Shown here: in pieces, positions 9,118 to 16,610 of the stretch
Layout of the letters: each line of letters opens with the position of its first letter
Numbering within the stretch: position 1 is the first letter of the stretch
NCBI GenBank assembly: GCA_029859385.1
Contig: JAOUDF010000005.1
Location: 1-30,062 of the forward strand
Direction: 5' to 3'
DNA: 30,062 nucleotides
From: Nitrospirota bacterium
Lineage (GTDB): Bacteria > Nitrospirota > JAOUDF01
Notes under the pieces: model-generated
The model's database searches: none
What the model was told of the DNA's origin: nothing
The model's input: the letters and a program-made list of their open reading frames with translations, nothing else
Translations under genes and position numbers: made by a program

Positions 9118-10542
9118 ATGGGTAAAATCACCGGATTCATGGAGTACAACCGGGAGCTCCCGGAAAAGAGGCCCGTCGACGAGCGGGTAAAGGACCACAA
9201 GGAACTCTACAAGGAGTTGCCCGCGGAAAAACTGAAAAACCAGGCGGCCCGCTGTATGGACTGCGGCGTCCCCTTCTGCCATAACGGCTGTCCGCTGGGG
9301 AACGTCATCCCCTTCTGGAACGACCTGGTCTACCAGGAACGCTGGAAAGAGGCCTGCGAGGTCCTGCATTCCACCAATAACTTCCCCGAGTTCACCAGCC
9401 GGGTCTGCCCCTCTCCCTGCGAAGCATCGTGCGTGCTCAACCTGGGCAGCCAGCCGGTGACGATCAGGCAGATCGAGTACACCATCGTGGAGCGCGGTTT
9501 CAAGGAAGGGTGGATCACGCCCCAGCCCGCCGCGAAGAAGACCGGCAAGCAGGTCGCCGTGATCGGCTCCGGCCCCTCCGGCATGGCCGCTGCGCAGCAA
9601 CTGGCCAGGGCAGGACATGCGGTAACCCTTTTCGAGCGCGACAACCGGATGGGCGGCATCCTCACCTACGGTATCCCCGACTTCAAACTGGAGAAGTGGG
9701 TCGTCCAGCGTCGGCTCGACCAGATGGCGGCCGAAGGCGTCACCCTCAAGGCGGGCGTAAACGTGGGCGTCGACATTACCGTGGACCAGCTCCGCAAGGA
9801 TTTCGACGCCATCTGCCTCACCGGCGGCTCTACCCAGCCCCGCGACCTTCCCGTGCCGGGGAGGGAGCTCAAGGGTGTCTACTTCGCCATGGAGGCGCTG
9901 GTGCAACAGAACCGGCTCAACTTCGGCGACGCCATCTCCCCTGAAGACGTCATTACCGCCAAGGGCAAGAAGGTCATCATCCTGGGCGGGGGCGATACCG
10001 GTGCCGATTGCGTCGGGACATCGGTGCGGCAGGGCGCGGCGTCGATCCACCAATACGAGATCATGCCCAAGGCCCCCGAACAGCGGACCCAGGACAACCC
10101 GTGGCCCCAGTGGCCCAACACCTTCCGCTCTTCGACCTCCCACGAGGAGGGCGGCATCCGCGACTACTGCATCATGACCAAATCGTTCTCCGGCAAGGAC
10201 GGCAAACTGGAGAAGATCCATGCTATTCGGGTCGAGTGGGTCGTGGGCGCCGACGGCAGAATGCAGATGCGCGAAGTCGCCGGCAGCGAGTTCGAGCAGG
10301 ATGCCGACCTGGTGCTGCTGGCCATGGGTTTTGTCCATCCGGAGCACAATGCCCTGGTCAAGGGGTTGGGCATGGAACTGGACAGCCGCGGCAACATAAA
10401 GGTAGACGGAAACGGCATGACCAGCGTACCGGGCGTATTTGCCGCCGGAGACATGGCCCGGGGCCAGTCCCTGGTGGTAAAGGCCATCGCCGATGCCCGT
10501 GCCGCCGCTGCCGGAATCGACCGGTGGCTGGAGACCAAATAG
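9118..10542 (+). CDS. gltD: Glutamate synthase small (beta) subunit, NADPH/FAD
   Basis: GltD takes electrons from NADPH through FAD and passes them to GltB through low-potential 4Fe-4S clusters. The 474 residues are the normal length. N-terminal cysteines for the clusters are Cys46, 49, 54, 58 (CMDCGVPFCHNGCP) and Cys97, 101, 105 (CPSPCEASC). The FAD Rossmann motif is VAVIGSGPSG at about 150-160, followed by GGILTYGIPDFKLEK. The NADPH motif is IILGGGDTGADC near 290. The C-terminal AAGDMARG is the usual FAD-contacting end. ATG at 9118 has GAAAAGG 8 bases upstream. It is clearly co-transcribed with gltB, with the palindromic repeat lying in the message between them. Confidence 0.97.
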   Translation: MGKITGFMEYNRELPEKRPVDERVKDHKELYKELPAEKLKNQAARCMDCGVPFCHNGCPLGNVIPFWNDLVYQERWKEACEVLHSTNNFPEFTSRVCPSPCEASCVLNLGSQPVTIRQIEYTIVERGFKEGWITPQPAAKKTGKQVAVIGSGPSGMAAAQQLARAGHAVTLFERDNRMGGILTYGIPDFKLEKWVVQRRLDQMAAEGVTLKAGVNVGVDITVDQLRKDFDAICLTGGSTQPRDLPVPGRELKGVYFAMEALVQQNRLNFGDAISPEDVITAKGKKVIILGGGDTGADCVGTSVRQGAASIHQYEIMPKAPEQRTQDNPWPQWPNTFRSSTSHEEGGIRDYCIMTKSFSGKDGKLEKIHAIRVEWVVGADGRMQMREVAGSEFEQDADLVLLAMGFVHPEHNALVKGLGMELDSRGNIKVDGNGMTSVPGVFAAGDMARGQSLVVKAIADARAAAAGIDRWLETK

Positions 10543-10570
10543 GTCCCATGGGCCTATAAAACCTATAATC

Positions 10571-10599
10571 TTGACATTCAACCGCCGTATCAGTATACT
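10571..10599 (+). promoter_or_regulatory. Strong sigma-70 promoter for yceD-rpmF-plsX-fab operon
   Basis: The -35 is a perfect TTGACA (10571-10576), the spacer is exactly 17 bases, and the -10 is TATACT (10594-10599), one mismatch from TATAAT. Predicted transcription start is around 10605-10607, about 33 bases before the yceD ATG. A near-palindrome, TAGGTCCCATGGGCCTA (10540-10556), lies just upstream and could be an activator or repressor site. Confidence 0.85.
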
Positions 10600-10638
10600 T
10601 CTGCGACTTTGCCCTCAAGGCGGGAAAGTGCTTGTTTG

Positions 10639-11166
10639 ATGATTATCGATATTAACGATATTTCGCCTGAAGGACTGGCCCTCGATATTTCCGAGAAGGC
10701 CTTTCCTCTGGGGATGGAAGACGAGGGGATAACCCTCGACGGAGCAGTAACAGGAGCGATCAGGATCACTCCTGTCGGGAAGGTTTATTCTATTTCCGGC
10801 CAGCTCTCGGCAACGGCAAAAGGGGTCTGCAACCGTTGTCTGAAGCCGATCCTCTCCCCTGTAACGGCGAAATTTGCCACCGATTATCACCCCGCCGTCG
10901 AGATGCGGGAGGAGATGCGGAAGGAACACGAGTTCGAGCTCATCGGCGAAGACCTCGACATCGCCTATTACTACGGCGAAGAGATCGACACCGACGAGGT
11001 CGTCCGCGAACAGCTGCTTCTCGCCGTACCGATGCAGCAGGTGTGCAGGGAAGACTGCAAGGGGCTCTGCCCCCATTGCGGAAAGAATTTGAATTCAGGG
11101 CCGTGTGACTGCAAGGTTGAGATGGTCGATCCCAGGCTTGCAAAACTCAAGGACCTGTTGAAATAG
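10639..11166 (+). CDS. yceD: YceD/DUF177 family protein
   Basis: A 175-residue DUF177 protein. Members are usually encoded directly before rpmF, as here, and have been linked to 23S rRNA accumulation; the molecular role is not settled. Visible are a CxxC pair (Cys64, Cys67 in GVCNRCLKPI) and a C-terminal cysteine cluster (Cys136, 140, 144, 147, 156, 158) that probably binds zinc. The acidic stretch around 88-120 is typical. Start: an in-frame TTG at 10609 would lie at the predicted transcription start, so the ATG at 10639 with GGAAAG upstream is preferred; a TTG immediately before it (10636) cannot be excluded. Confidence 0.88.
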   Translation: MIIDINDISPEGLALDISEKAFPLGMEDEGITLDGAVTGAIRITPVGKVYSISGQLSATAKGVCNRCLKPILSPVTAKFATDYHPAVEMREEMRKEHEFELIGEDLDIAYYYGEEIDTDEVVREQLLLAVPMQQVCREDCKGLCPHCGKNLNSGPCDCKVEMVDPRLAKLKDLLK

Positions 11167-11224
11167 CCCGCTACGGGAAGCGGCGTTGATTACGATGTGG
11201 TTGCAGTAATAAGGAGAAACGAAA

Positions 11225-11407
11225 TTGGGTAATCCTAAGTACAAGATTTCAAGAACGAGACGTGACAAGAGAAGGACCCACAAGGTTCTGACCAATCCCA
11301 TCCTCTCCCTCTGCCCCGAGTGCAGGGAGCCCAAGATGTCGCACCGGGTTTGCCCGCACTGCGGCTACTACAAGGGCCGTCAGGTCGTTGCTGTCCAGGA
11401 AATATAA
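11225..11407 (+). CDS. rpmF: 50S ribosomal protein L32
   Basis: A 60-residue L32 protein of the large ribosomal subunit. It has the basic N-terminal half (PKYKISRTRRDKRR) and a zinc ribbon made by Cys30, Cys33, Cys43 and Cys46. Start is TTG at 11225 (family members usually begin MAVPK; here the second and third codons are GGT AAT), supported by AAGGAG at 11211-11216, 8 bases upstream. It lies 58 bases after yceD and 33 before plsX, the standard order in which a ribosomal protein gene leads the phospholipid/fatty acid operon. Confidence 0.97.
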   Translation: MGNPKYKISRTRRDKRRTHKVLTNPILSLCPECREPKMSHRVCPHCGYYKGRQVVAVQEI

Positions 11408-11440
11408 GGTAATCCGGCACTTCACGTCCAGGGTGAACTG

Positions 11441-12487
11441 ATGAGGATCGCTGTTGACGCCATGGGGGGAGACTATGCCCCCGAGACGGTGGTGGAAGGT
11501 AGTGTTCTGGCAGCGCGGGAGTATGGCGTCGAGATCATCCTCGTCGGCCACGAGGACAAGGTCCGGACCGAACTGGCCAGGCACAACCACAACGGGCTGA
11601 AGATTGAGGTCAGGCATGCCTCGGAAGTAGCCGAGATGCACGAAGCCCCCTCCGAGGCCCTTCGCAAGAAAAAAGACTCTTCCATCCGTGTCGCCACCAA
11701 TCTCGTAAAGAGCGGAGAGGCCCAGGCGGTAGTCAGCGCCGGAAACACCGGCGTCGCCATGGCCACGGCCCTTTTTGTCCTCGGACGCATGGCGGACATC
11801 GAGCGACCCGCTATCGCCACCATCATGCCCACCCTTACCGGCGCCTCCATCATGCTGGACGTCGGCGCCAACGTCGACTGCAAGCCGATCCACCTTCTCC
11901 AGTTCGCCATCATGGGAAATGTTTTCGCCCAGAGGATACTCGGCAAGGAAAGCCCCCGTGTCGGGCTTTTGAGCATCGGCGAAGAAGAGACCAAGGGGAA
12001 CGAACTGACCAAGGAATCCTTCAAACTGGTGCGGGAAAGCACCCTTAACTTTGTCGGCAACGTGGAAGGGCGCGATGTCTTCAACGGGAACGCCGATGTC
12101 ATTGTCTGCGACGGCTTTACCGGCAACGTGGCGCTGAAGATCAGCGAAGGGCTTGCCGACGCCATCAACCGTCTGCTGAAGAAAGAGATTGCCAGTGCGG
12201 CCACGGGAAAGCTCGGCTATTTCCTCCTCAAGCCAGCCTTCGCACGGTTCAAGAAGCGGGTCGACTACTCCGAGTACGGCGGCGCCCCCCTGCTGGGCCT
12301 CAACGGCATCTCGATCATCAGCCACGGCAGGTCCTCTGGCAAGGCGATCAAGAACGCTATCAGGGTGGCGAAAGAATTTCACGAAAACGAGATCAACCAG
12401 CATATCCATGAAGGGATCGAGGAAAACCTCAGCCTCTTCAGGGAACGGCAGCAGAAAAACAACAACAAGATGACGGCTGAGGCCTAG
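11441..12487 (+). CDS. plsX: Phosphate acyltransferase PlsX
   Basis: PlsX converts acyl-ACP and phosphate to acyl-phosphate, the donor used by PlsY for the first acylation of glycerol-3-phosphate; it is a peripheral membrane enzyme. The 348 residues are the family length. Diagnostic segments are MRIAVDAMGGDYAPE at the N-terminus, SAGNTGVAMA near 105, the DVGANVDCKP loop, and the DGFTGNVALK motif near 225. It follows rpmF and precedes fabH by only 10 bases, tying phospholipid entry to fatty acid initiation. Confidence 0.97.
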   Translation: MRIAVDAMGGDYAPETVVEGSVLAAREYGVEIILVGHEDKVRTELARHNHNGLKIEVRHASEVAEMHEAPSEALRKKKDSSIRVATNLVKSGEAQAVVSAGNTGVAMATALFVLGRMADIERPAIATIMPTLTGASIMLDVGANVDCKPIHLLQFAIMGNVFAQRILGKESPRVGLLSIGEEETKGNELTKESFKLVRESTLNFVGNVEGRDVFNGNADVIVCDGFTGNVALKISEGLADAINRLLKKEIASAATGKLGYFLLKPAFARFKKRVDYSEYGGAPLLGLNGISIISHGRSSGKAIKNAIRVAKEFHENEINQHIHEGIEENLSLFRERQQKNNNKMTAEA

Positions 12488-12497
12488 AGCGTAACGA

Positions 12498-13478
12498 ATG
12501 CTGAGAGCGAAGATCACCGGCACCGGTTCATATGTCCCCGAGACGGTCCTCACCAATGCGGACCTCGAGCGGATGGTGGATACCACCGACGAATGGATTA
12601 TGGAACGAACGGGGATCCGCGAACGGCGAATAGCGGCGGCGAACCAGGGCACTTCCGATCTTGCGGCCGAGGCGGCGCGGAGGGCGCTGGACGCAGCGGG
12701 GCTTGCAGCCTCGGAGATCGACCTGATCCTCGTCGCCACGGTGACGCCCGACATGCTCTTCCCTTCCACCGCCTGCCTCGTGCAGGGGAAGATCGGCGCG
12801 ACACGGGCAGCGGCGTACGACCTGGCAGCGGCCTGCTCCGGCTTTCTTTACGGGCTTTCGGTAGCCAACAGCCATATTGTAAGCGGCCAGTACAAGAACA
12901 TCCTCGTCATCGGCGCGGAGACCCTCTCGCGGGTGGTCAACTGGAAGGACCGGGGGACCTGCATCCTCTTCGGAGACGGCGCGGGAGCGGTAGTGCTTCA
13001 GGCAACAAAGGGGAATTCGGGTATCGTCACCACCCTTCTCAAATCCGACCCGAGCCTCTGGCAGCTCCTCTGCCTGCCCAGCGTCGGTTCCAGGATTCAT
13101 GCTTCACCGCTGGATGTGGAGGCGAGTATGCACACCATCCAGATGAAGGGGAATGAAACGTTCAAGGCCGCGGTAAAAGCCCTGGACGAGATCGTGGACG
13201 AGACCCTTGGCGCGGCCGGAGTGAAGGCAGCCGAAGTCGACCTGCTGATACCTCATCAGGCCAACATCCGGATCATTCAGGCGACGGCAAAAAGGCTGAA
13301 GATGCCGATGGACAAGGTCTACCTCATCCTCGAGAAATACGGAAACACCTCGGCGGCGTCGGTACCCATGGCGCTGGATGAGGCAGTACGCACCGGCGCG
13401 GTAACGCCGGGCAAGACGATCCTGATGGAGGCCTTCGGTGGGGGGCTTACCTGGGCGTCGGCGCTGGTAAAGTGGTAA
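12498..13478 (+). CDS. fabH: 3-oxoacyl-ACP synthase III
   Basis: FabH starts fatty acid synthesis by condensing an acyl-CoA primer (usually acetyl-CoA) with malonyl-ACP. The 326 residues contain the full triad: Cys113 in AAACSGFLYG, His253 in PHQANIRI, and Asn283 in YGNTSAAS. The C-terminal GGGLTWAS is the usual glycine-rich end. It lies immediately after plsX and is followed by a 98-base gap that holds a long inverted repeat before fabK. Primer specificity (straight or branched) cannot be read from the sequence. Confidence 0.97.
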   Translation: MLRAKITGTGSYVPETVLTNADLERMVDTTDEWIMERTGIRERRIAAANQGTSDLAAEAARRALDAAGLAASEIDLILVATVTPDMLFPSTACLVQGKIGATRAAAYDLAAACSGFLYGLSVANSHIVSGQYKNILVIGAETLSRVVNWKDRGTCILFGDGAGAVVLQATKGNSGIVTTLLKSDPSLWQLLCLPSVGSRIHASPLDVEASMHTIQMKGNETFKAAVKALDEIVDETLGAAGVKAAEVDLLIPHQANIRIIQATAKRLKMPMDKVYLILEKYGNTSAASVPMALDEAVRTGAVTPGKTILMEAFGGGLTWASALVKW

Positions 13479-13484
13479 ACTCTC

Positions 13485-13530
13485 TGCTCGCGGGTTTTGC
13501 AGATTAAGCCTTTTGCAACACCCGGGAGCA
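13485..13530 (+). repeat. Long hairpin-forming inverted repeat between fabH and fabK
   Basis: The left arm TGCTCGCGGGTTTTGCA (13485-13501) and right arm TGCAACACCCGGGAGCA (13514-13530) pair over 17 positions with only two mismatches, around a 12-base loop. It begins six bases after the fabH stop. There is no T run after it, so it is not a typical terminator. It could be a palindromic repeat, an RNA stability or processing element, or a pause site. Confidence 0.7.
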
Positions 13531-13576
13531 TGATAAACTTGCACGATTCGAACATAGTGGAGAGGAGTTCCAACTT

Positions 13577-14521
13577 ATGATCCGTTCACGACTGTGCGAT
13601 CTTCTCGGCATCAAATATCCCGTTATCCAGGGCGCCATGGCGTGGGTCTCAACAGCCGAGCTGGTGGCCGCGGTCTCCGAGGCAGGCGGCATCGGTGTCA
13701 TCGGCGCGGGGCTCATGCCCGCCGACCTGATGAGGGAACAGATCCGGAAGGCCAAGTCCCTTACATCAAAACCCTTCGGTGTCAACCTGATGCTTCTCTC
13801 CGAGCACATCGACCAGCTGGTTGAAGTGGTCCTCGACGAAGGGGTGCCGCTGGTCACCACCGGCGCCGGCAACCCCGGCATCTACCTCGAACGGTTCAAG
13901 GCGAAAGGGATAAAGGTATTTCCCGTGGTCCCCTCCGTTGCCCTTGCCAAGAGACTCGAGCGCCAGGGCGTGGATGGCCTCATCGCCGAAGGCATGGAGT
14001 CGGGCGGCCACATTGGAGAATCGACCACCATGGCCCTCGTCCCCCAGATTGTCGACGCCGTGGAGATACCGGTGGTTGCCGCCGGTGGTATCGGCGACGG
14101 GCGCGGAATTGCCGCGGCACTGGCGCTGGGGGCCGATGGTGTGCAGATGGGAACGCGCTTCATCGTGGCCAATGAATGTATTGTGCATGAAGATTACAAG
14201 ACCGCCGTACTTAAGGCCGGTGACCGCGACACCGTGGTCACGGGCAGGCCCACGGGCCATCCGGTACGGATACTGAAGAACCGACTGGCGAAGGAACTGC
14301 TGCGAATGGAGGCCGAGGGCGCCACCCCCGAAGAATTTGAACGGGTGGGTACCGGCAAGCTCAGGGCTGCCGCCGTCGACGGCGATGTAGACTTCGGGTC
14401 GGTGATGGCAGGGCAGATTGCCGGTTTGGTAAACAAACGCCAGAGCGCCGCCGAGATCATGGAAGAGATCATGCAGGATGCGGAGACGACCCTTCGGAAT
14501 ATCTACGGGAGGGTCCATTAG
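13577..14521 (+). CDS. fabK: Enoyl-ACP reductase II (FabK), FMN-dependent
   Basis: A 314-residue TIM-barrel flavoprotein of the nitronate monooxygenase/FabK superfamily. It is called FabK because it follows the pneumococcal FabK pattern closely: YPVIQGAMAWV near the N-terminus, SKPFGVNLMLLS (64-75), VTTGAGNP (93-100), FPVVPSVALAKR, catalytic-type His145 in EGMESGGHIGE, PVVAAGGIGDG, and VQMGTRF. It lies inside a fatty acid operon, which supports reduction of enoyl-ACP as its role rather than nitronate oxidation. ATG at 13577 has GAGGAG 9 bases upstream. Its stop touches the fabD start directly (TAG then ATG), so translation is probably coupled. FabK enzymes are typically less sensitive to triclosan than FabI. 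Confidence 0.9.
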   Translation: MIRSRLCDLLGIKYPVIQGAMAWVSTAELVAAVSEAGGIGVIGAGLMPADLMREQIRKAKSLTSKPFGVNLMLLSEHIDQLVEVVLDEGVPLVTTGAGNPGIYLERFKAKGIKVFPVVPSVALAKRLERQGVDGLIAEGMESGGHIGESTTMALVPQIVDAVEIPVVAAGGIGDGRGIAAALALGADGVQMGTRFIVANECIVHEDYKTAVLKAGDRDTVVTGRPTGHPVRILKNRLAKELLRMEAEGATPEEFERVGTGKLRAAAVDGDVDFGSVMAGQIAGLVNKRQSAAEIMEEIMQDAETTLRNIYGRVH

Positions 14522-15469
14522 ATGAAGATAGCCTTTGTATTCCCCGGCCAGGGCTCCCAGTCAATCGGCATGGGGAAAGACCTGTATGAGAATTTCGCGG
14601 AAGCCCGCGCCGTTTTTGACGCAGCCGACAAGGCCATCGGCTTTCCCCTCTCCCGGATATGTTTCGAAGGGCCCGAGGACCAACTCAACTCAACAAAGAT
14701 AACCCAACCGGCCATCCTCACCACCAGCATTGCCGCCCTGAAAGTGATGGAGACAGCGGGCATCAAGCCCTCTCTGGTGGCAGGCCACAGCCTGGGCGAG
14801 TATTCGGCCCTGGTCGCCGCGGGATGCCTGGATTTCGCGGACGCGGTCCGGCTGGTGGAAAAACGCGGTATTTTCATGCAGGAGGCCGTGGCGCCCGGCG
14901 CCGGGTCGATGGTCGCCATCCTGGGGCTTGTGCGCGAACTGGTACAGGAAGCCTGCCGTGATGCATCGAACGAAGGCGTTGTCGCCCCCGCCAACTTCAA
15001 CTGCCCCGGGCAGGTGGTCATCGCGGGAGAGAAGAAGGCAACGGAAAAGGCAGCGGAACTGGCCAAGGGCCTTGGCGCCAAGAGGGTGGTCCCCCTGGCG
15101 GTGAGTGTCCCCTCCCATTGCCCCCTCATGGAACCGGCCTGCCACAAGCTCGATACCGAGCTGCGGTCCGTCTCCATCAGCGAACCTTCGATTCCGCTGG
15201 TAAACAACGCAGAGGCCCGGATGCTCTCTTCCGCCAACGAGATCATCCCGTCGCTGATATTGCAATTGAAGGCCCCCCTCTACTGGGAAGACTCCATAAA
15301 CCTCATGGCAAAGAGAGGCATTACCACCTTTGTGGAGATCGGCCCCGGCAAGGTGCTGTCTGGACTGATACGAAAGATCAACAAGGATGTAACCGTCATT
15401 AACGTGGAAGACGCCGCCAGCCTGAAAACCGCCATCGACACATTGGCCGGCGCGGCCTCCGTTTCCTGA
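14522..15469 (+). CDS. fabD: Malonyl-CoA:ACP transacylase
   Basis: FabD moves malonate from CoA to ACP to supply the elongation cycle. The 315 residues show the nucleophile elbow GHSLGEYSA with Ser90, Arg115 in VEKRG (contacts the malonyl carboxylate), and His199 in SVPSHCPLM. The N-terminal FPGQGSQ is characteristic. The start codon follows the fabK stop with no gap, so it depends on translational coupling or a ribosome binding site inside fabK (GGGAGG at 14508-14513). Confidence 0.97.
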   Translation: MKIAFVFPGQGSQSIGMGKDLYENFAEARAVFDAADKAIGFPLSRICFEGPEDQLNSTKITQPAILTTSIAALKVMETAGIKPSLVAGHSLGEYSALVAAGCLDFADAVRLVEKRGIFMQEAVAPGAGSMVAILGLVRELVQEACRDASNEGVVAPANFNCPGQVVIAGEKKATEKAAELAKGLGAKRVVPLAVSVPSHCPLMEPACHKLDTELRSVSISEPSIPLVNNAEARMLSSANEIIPSLILQLKAPLYWEDSINLMAKRGITTFVEIGPGKVLSGLIRKINKDVTVINVEDAASLKTAIDTLAGAASVS

Positions 15470-15487
15470 ACCAGAGGAGGTGTGAAG

Positions 15488-16231
15488 ATGATGAACCTCG
15501 AAGGGAAAGTAGCCCTCGTCACCGGCGCCGCGCAGGGTATAGGCAAGTCCATCGCCTTAGCCCTTGCGAAACAAGGAGCCACTGTGGTAATCTCCGATGT
15601 CAATCTGGAGAAGGCTGACGCCGTAGCCGGGGAGATCCGGGGTACCGGCAGGAAGGCCTTGGCAGTTGCCTGTAACGTCGGTTCCGCCGACGAGGTAAAC
15701 GCCCTTTTTGACCGGGTTGTTCAGGAATACGGCCAGGTCGATGTCGTGGTCAACAATGCGGGAATTACCCGCGACGGGCTCCTCATGAGGCTGAAGGACG
15801 AGGAGTGGGACCAGGTCATCAACATCAACCTCAAGGGCGTCTTCCTCTGCTGCAGAGCCGCCATCAAGCTGATGGCGAAGAAGCGTTCGGGCCGCGTCAT
15901 CAACATTGCGTCCATCGTCGGCGCCATGGGGAACGCGGGTCAGATCAACTATTCGGCCTCCAAGGCGGGTGTCATCGGAATGACCAAGACCATCGCCAAG
16001 GAGTATGCCGGAAGGAACATCACCTGCAACGCCGTGGCACCGGGGTTCATCGATACCGCCATGACCCAGGCGCTGCCTGAGGACGTGAAGAACCTTATGC
16101 TGAGCCAGATACCGCTGAGCCGTTTCGGCTCGGCCGACGACGTGGCGAACGCCGTCTTGTTTCTCGCATCGGATGAAGCCGGATATATCACGGGACAAGT
16201 GCTCCACGTGAACGGCGGAATGTACATGTAA
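15488..16231 (+). CDS. fabG: 3-oxoacyl-ACP reductase
   Basis: FabG reduces 3-oxoacyl-ACP to 3-hydroxyacyl-ACP with NADPH. It is a classical short-chain dehydrogenase of 247 residues from the chosen start: cofactor loop TGAAQGIGK (12-20), NNAG (89-92), and the catalytic Asn114, Ser142, Tyr155 and Lys159 (YSASK). The frame is open to a GTG at 15482, but the strong AGGAGG at 15475-15480 is spaced properly for the ATG at 15488 (or the ATG at 15491). It lies 18 bases after fabD. Confidence 0.97.
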   Translation: MMNLEGKVALVTGAAQGIGKSIALALAKQGATVVISDVNLEKADAVAGEIRGTGRKALAVACNVGSADEVNALFDRVVQEYGQVDVVVNNAGITRDGLLMRLKDEEWDQVININLKGVFLCCRAAIKLMAKKRSGRVINIASIVGAMGNAGQINYSASKAGVIGMTKTIAKEYAGRNITCNAVAPGFIDTAMTQALPEDVKNLMLSQIPLSRFGSADDVANAVLFLASDEAGYITGQVLHVNGGMYM

Positions 16232-16240
16232 AATACAGCT

Positions 16241-16305
16241 ATCGGCCGGTCTGATCCGACCGATCAGTCAGATCAGTCGGATCGGCCGGACCAGACCGGC
16301 CGGAT
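16241..16305 (+). repeat. Nonamer-like repeats forming a nested hairpin between fabG and acpP
   Basis: From 16253 the sequence runs in imperfect 9-base units of the form GATCNGNCN (units start at 16253, 16262, 16271, 16280, 16289). It is also an inverted repeat: GATCCGACCGATC (16253-16265) pairs with GATCAGTCGGATC (16271-16283), one mismatch, 5-base loop. Outside it, CGGCCGGTCT (16243-16252) is complementary to AGACCGGCC at 16293-16301. It lies entirely in the fabG-acpP gap, 9 bases after the fabG stop. Confidence 0.75.
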
Positions 16306-16339
16306 AAACATTAACAAGCACCACCCAAGGAGGAAAACA

Positions 16340-16576
16340 ATGGCGGCAAATGTAGAAGAAAAAGTGAAGAAGATTGTGGCAGAGCAGCTTGGCGTAAATC
16401 AGGACGAGGTTTCCCTCGACTCCTCTTTTGTCGATGACCTGGGCGCCGACTCACTGGATACCGTTGAGCTGGTCATGGCGCTGGAAGAGGAGTTCGGCAT
16501 CGAGATCCCCGACGAGGACGCCGAGAAGATCGCCAACGTCAAAGATGCCGTAAACTACATCACCGCGAAGGTGTAA
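16340..16576 (+). CDS. acpP: Acyl carrier protein
   Basis: A 78-residue acidic ACP. Ser38 in GADSLDTVEL is the 4'-phosphopantetheine attachment site. Helix II (DTVELVMALEEEFGIEIPDEDAEK) carries the usual acidic recognition face. It is preceded by a perfect AAGGAGG at 16327-16333 with a 6-base spacer, fitting the very high expression ACP needs compared with the enzymes around it. A structured repeat lies upstream and fabF begins 34 bases downstream. Confidence 0.98.
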   Translation: MAANVEEKVKKIVAEQLGVNQDEVSLDSSFVDDLGADSLDTVELVMALEEEFGIEIPDEDAEKIANVKDAVNYITAKV

Positions 16577-16610
16577 GAAGAGCAAGGCTCTGCATCAGGA
16601 GGTCTGATCT

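Noticed and set aside
8902..10581. A 559-codon open frame antisense to gltD
   Set aside because: Same shadow effect over a clear gltD; no recognisable domain or ribosome binding site.
13511..13560. A promoter for fabK (TTGCAA ... TAAACT)
   Set aside because: The spacer is about 15 bases and the -35 lies within the inverted repeat; too weak to list as a feature.
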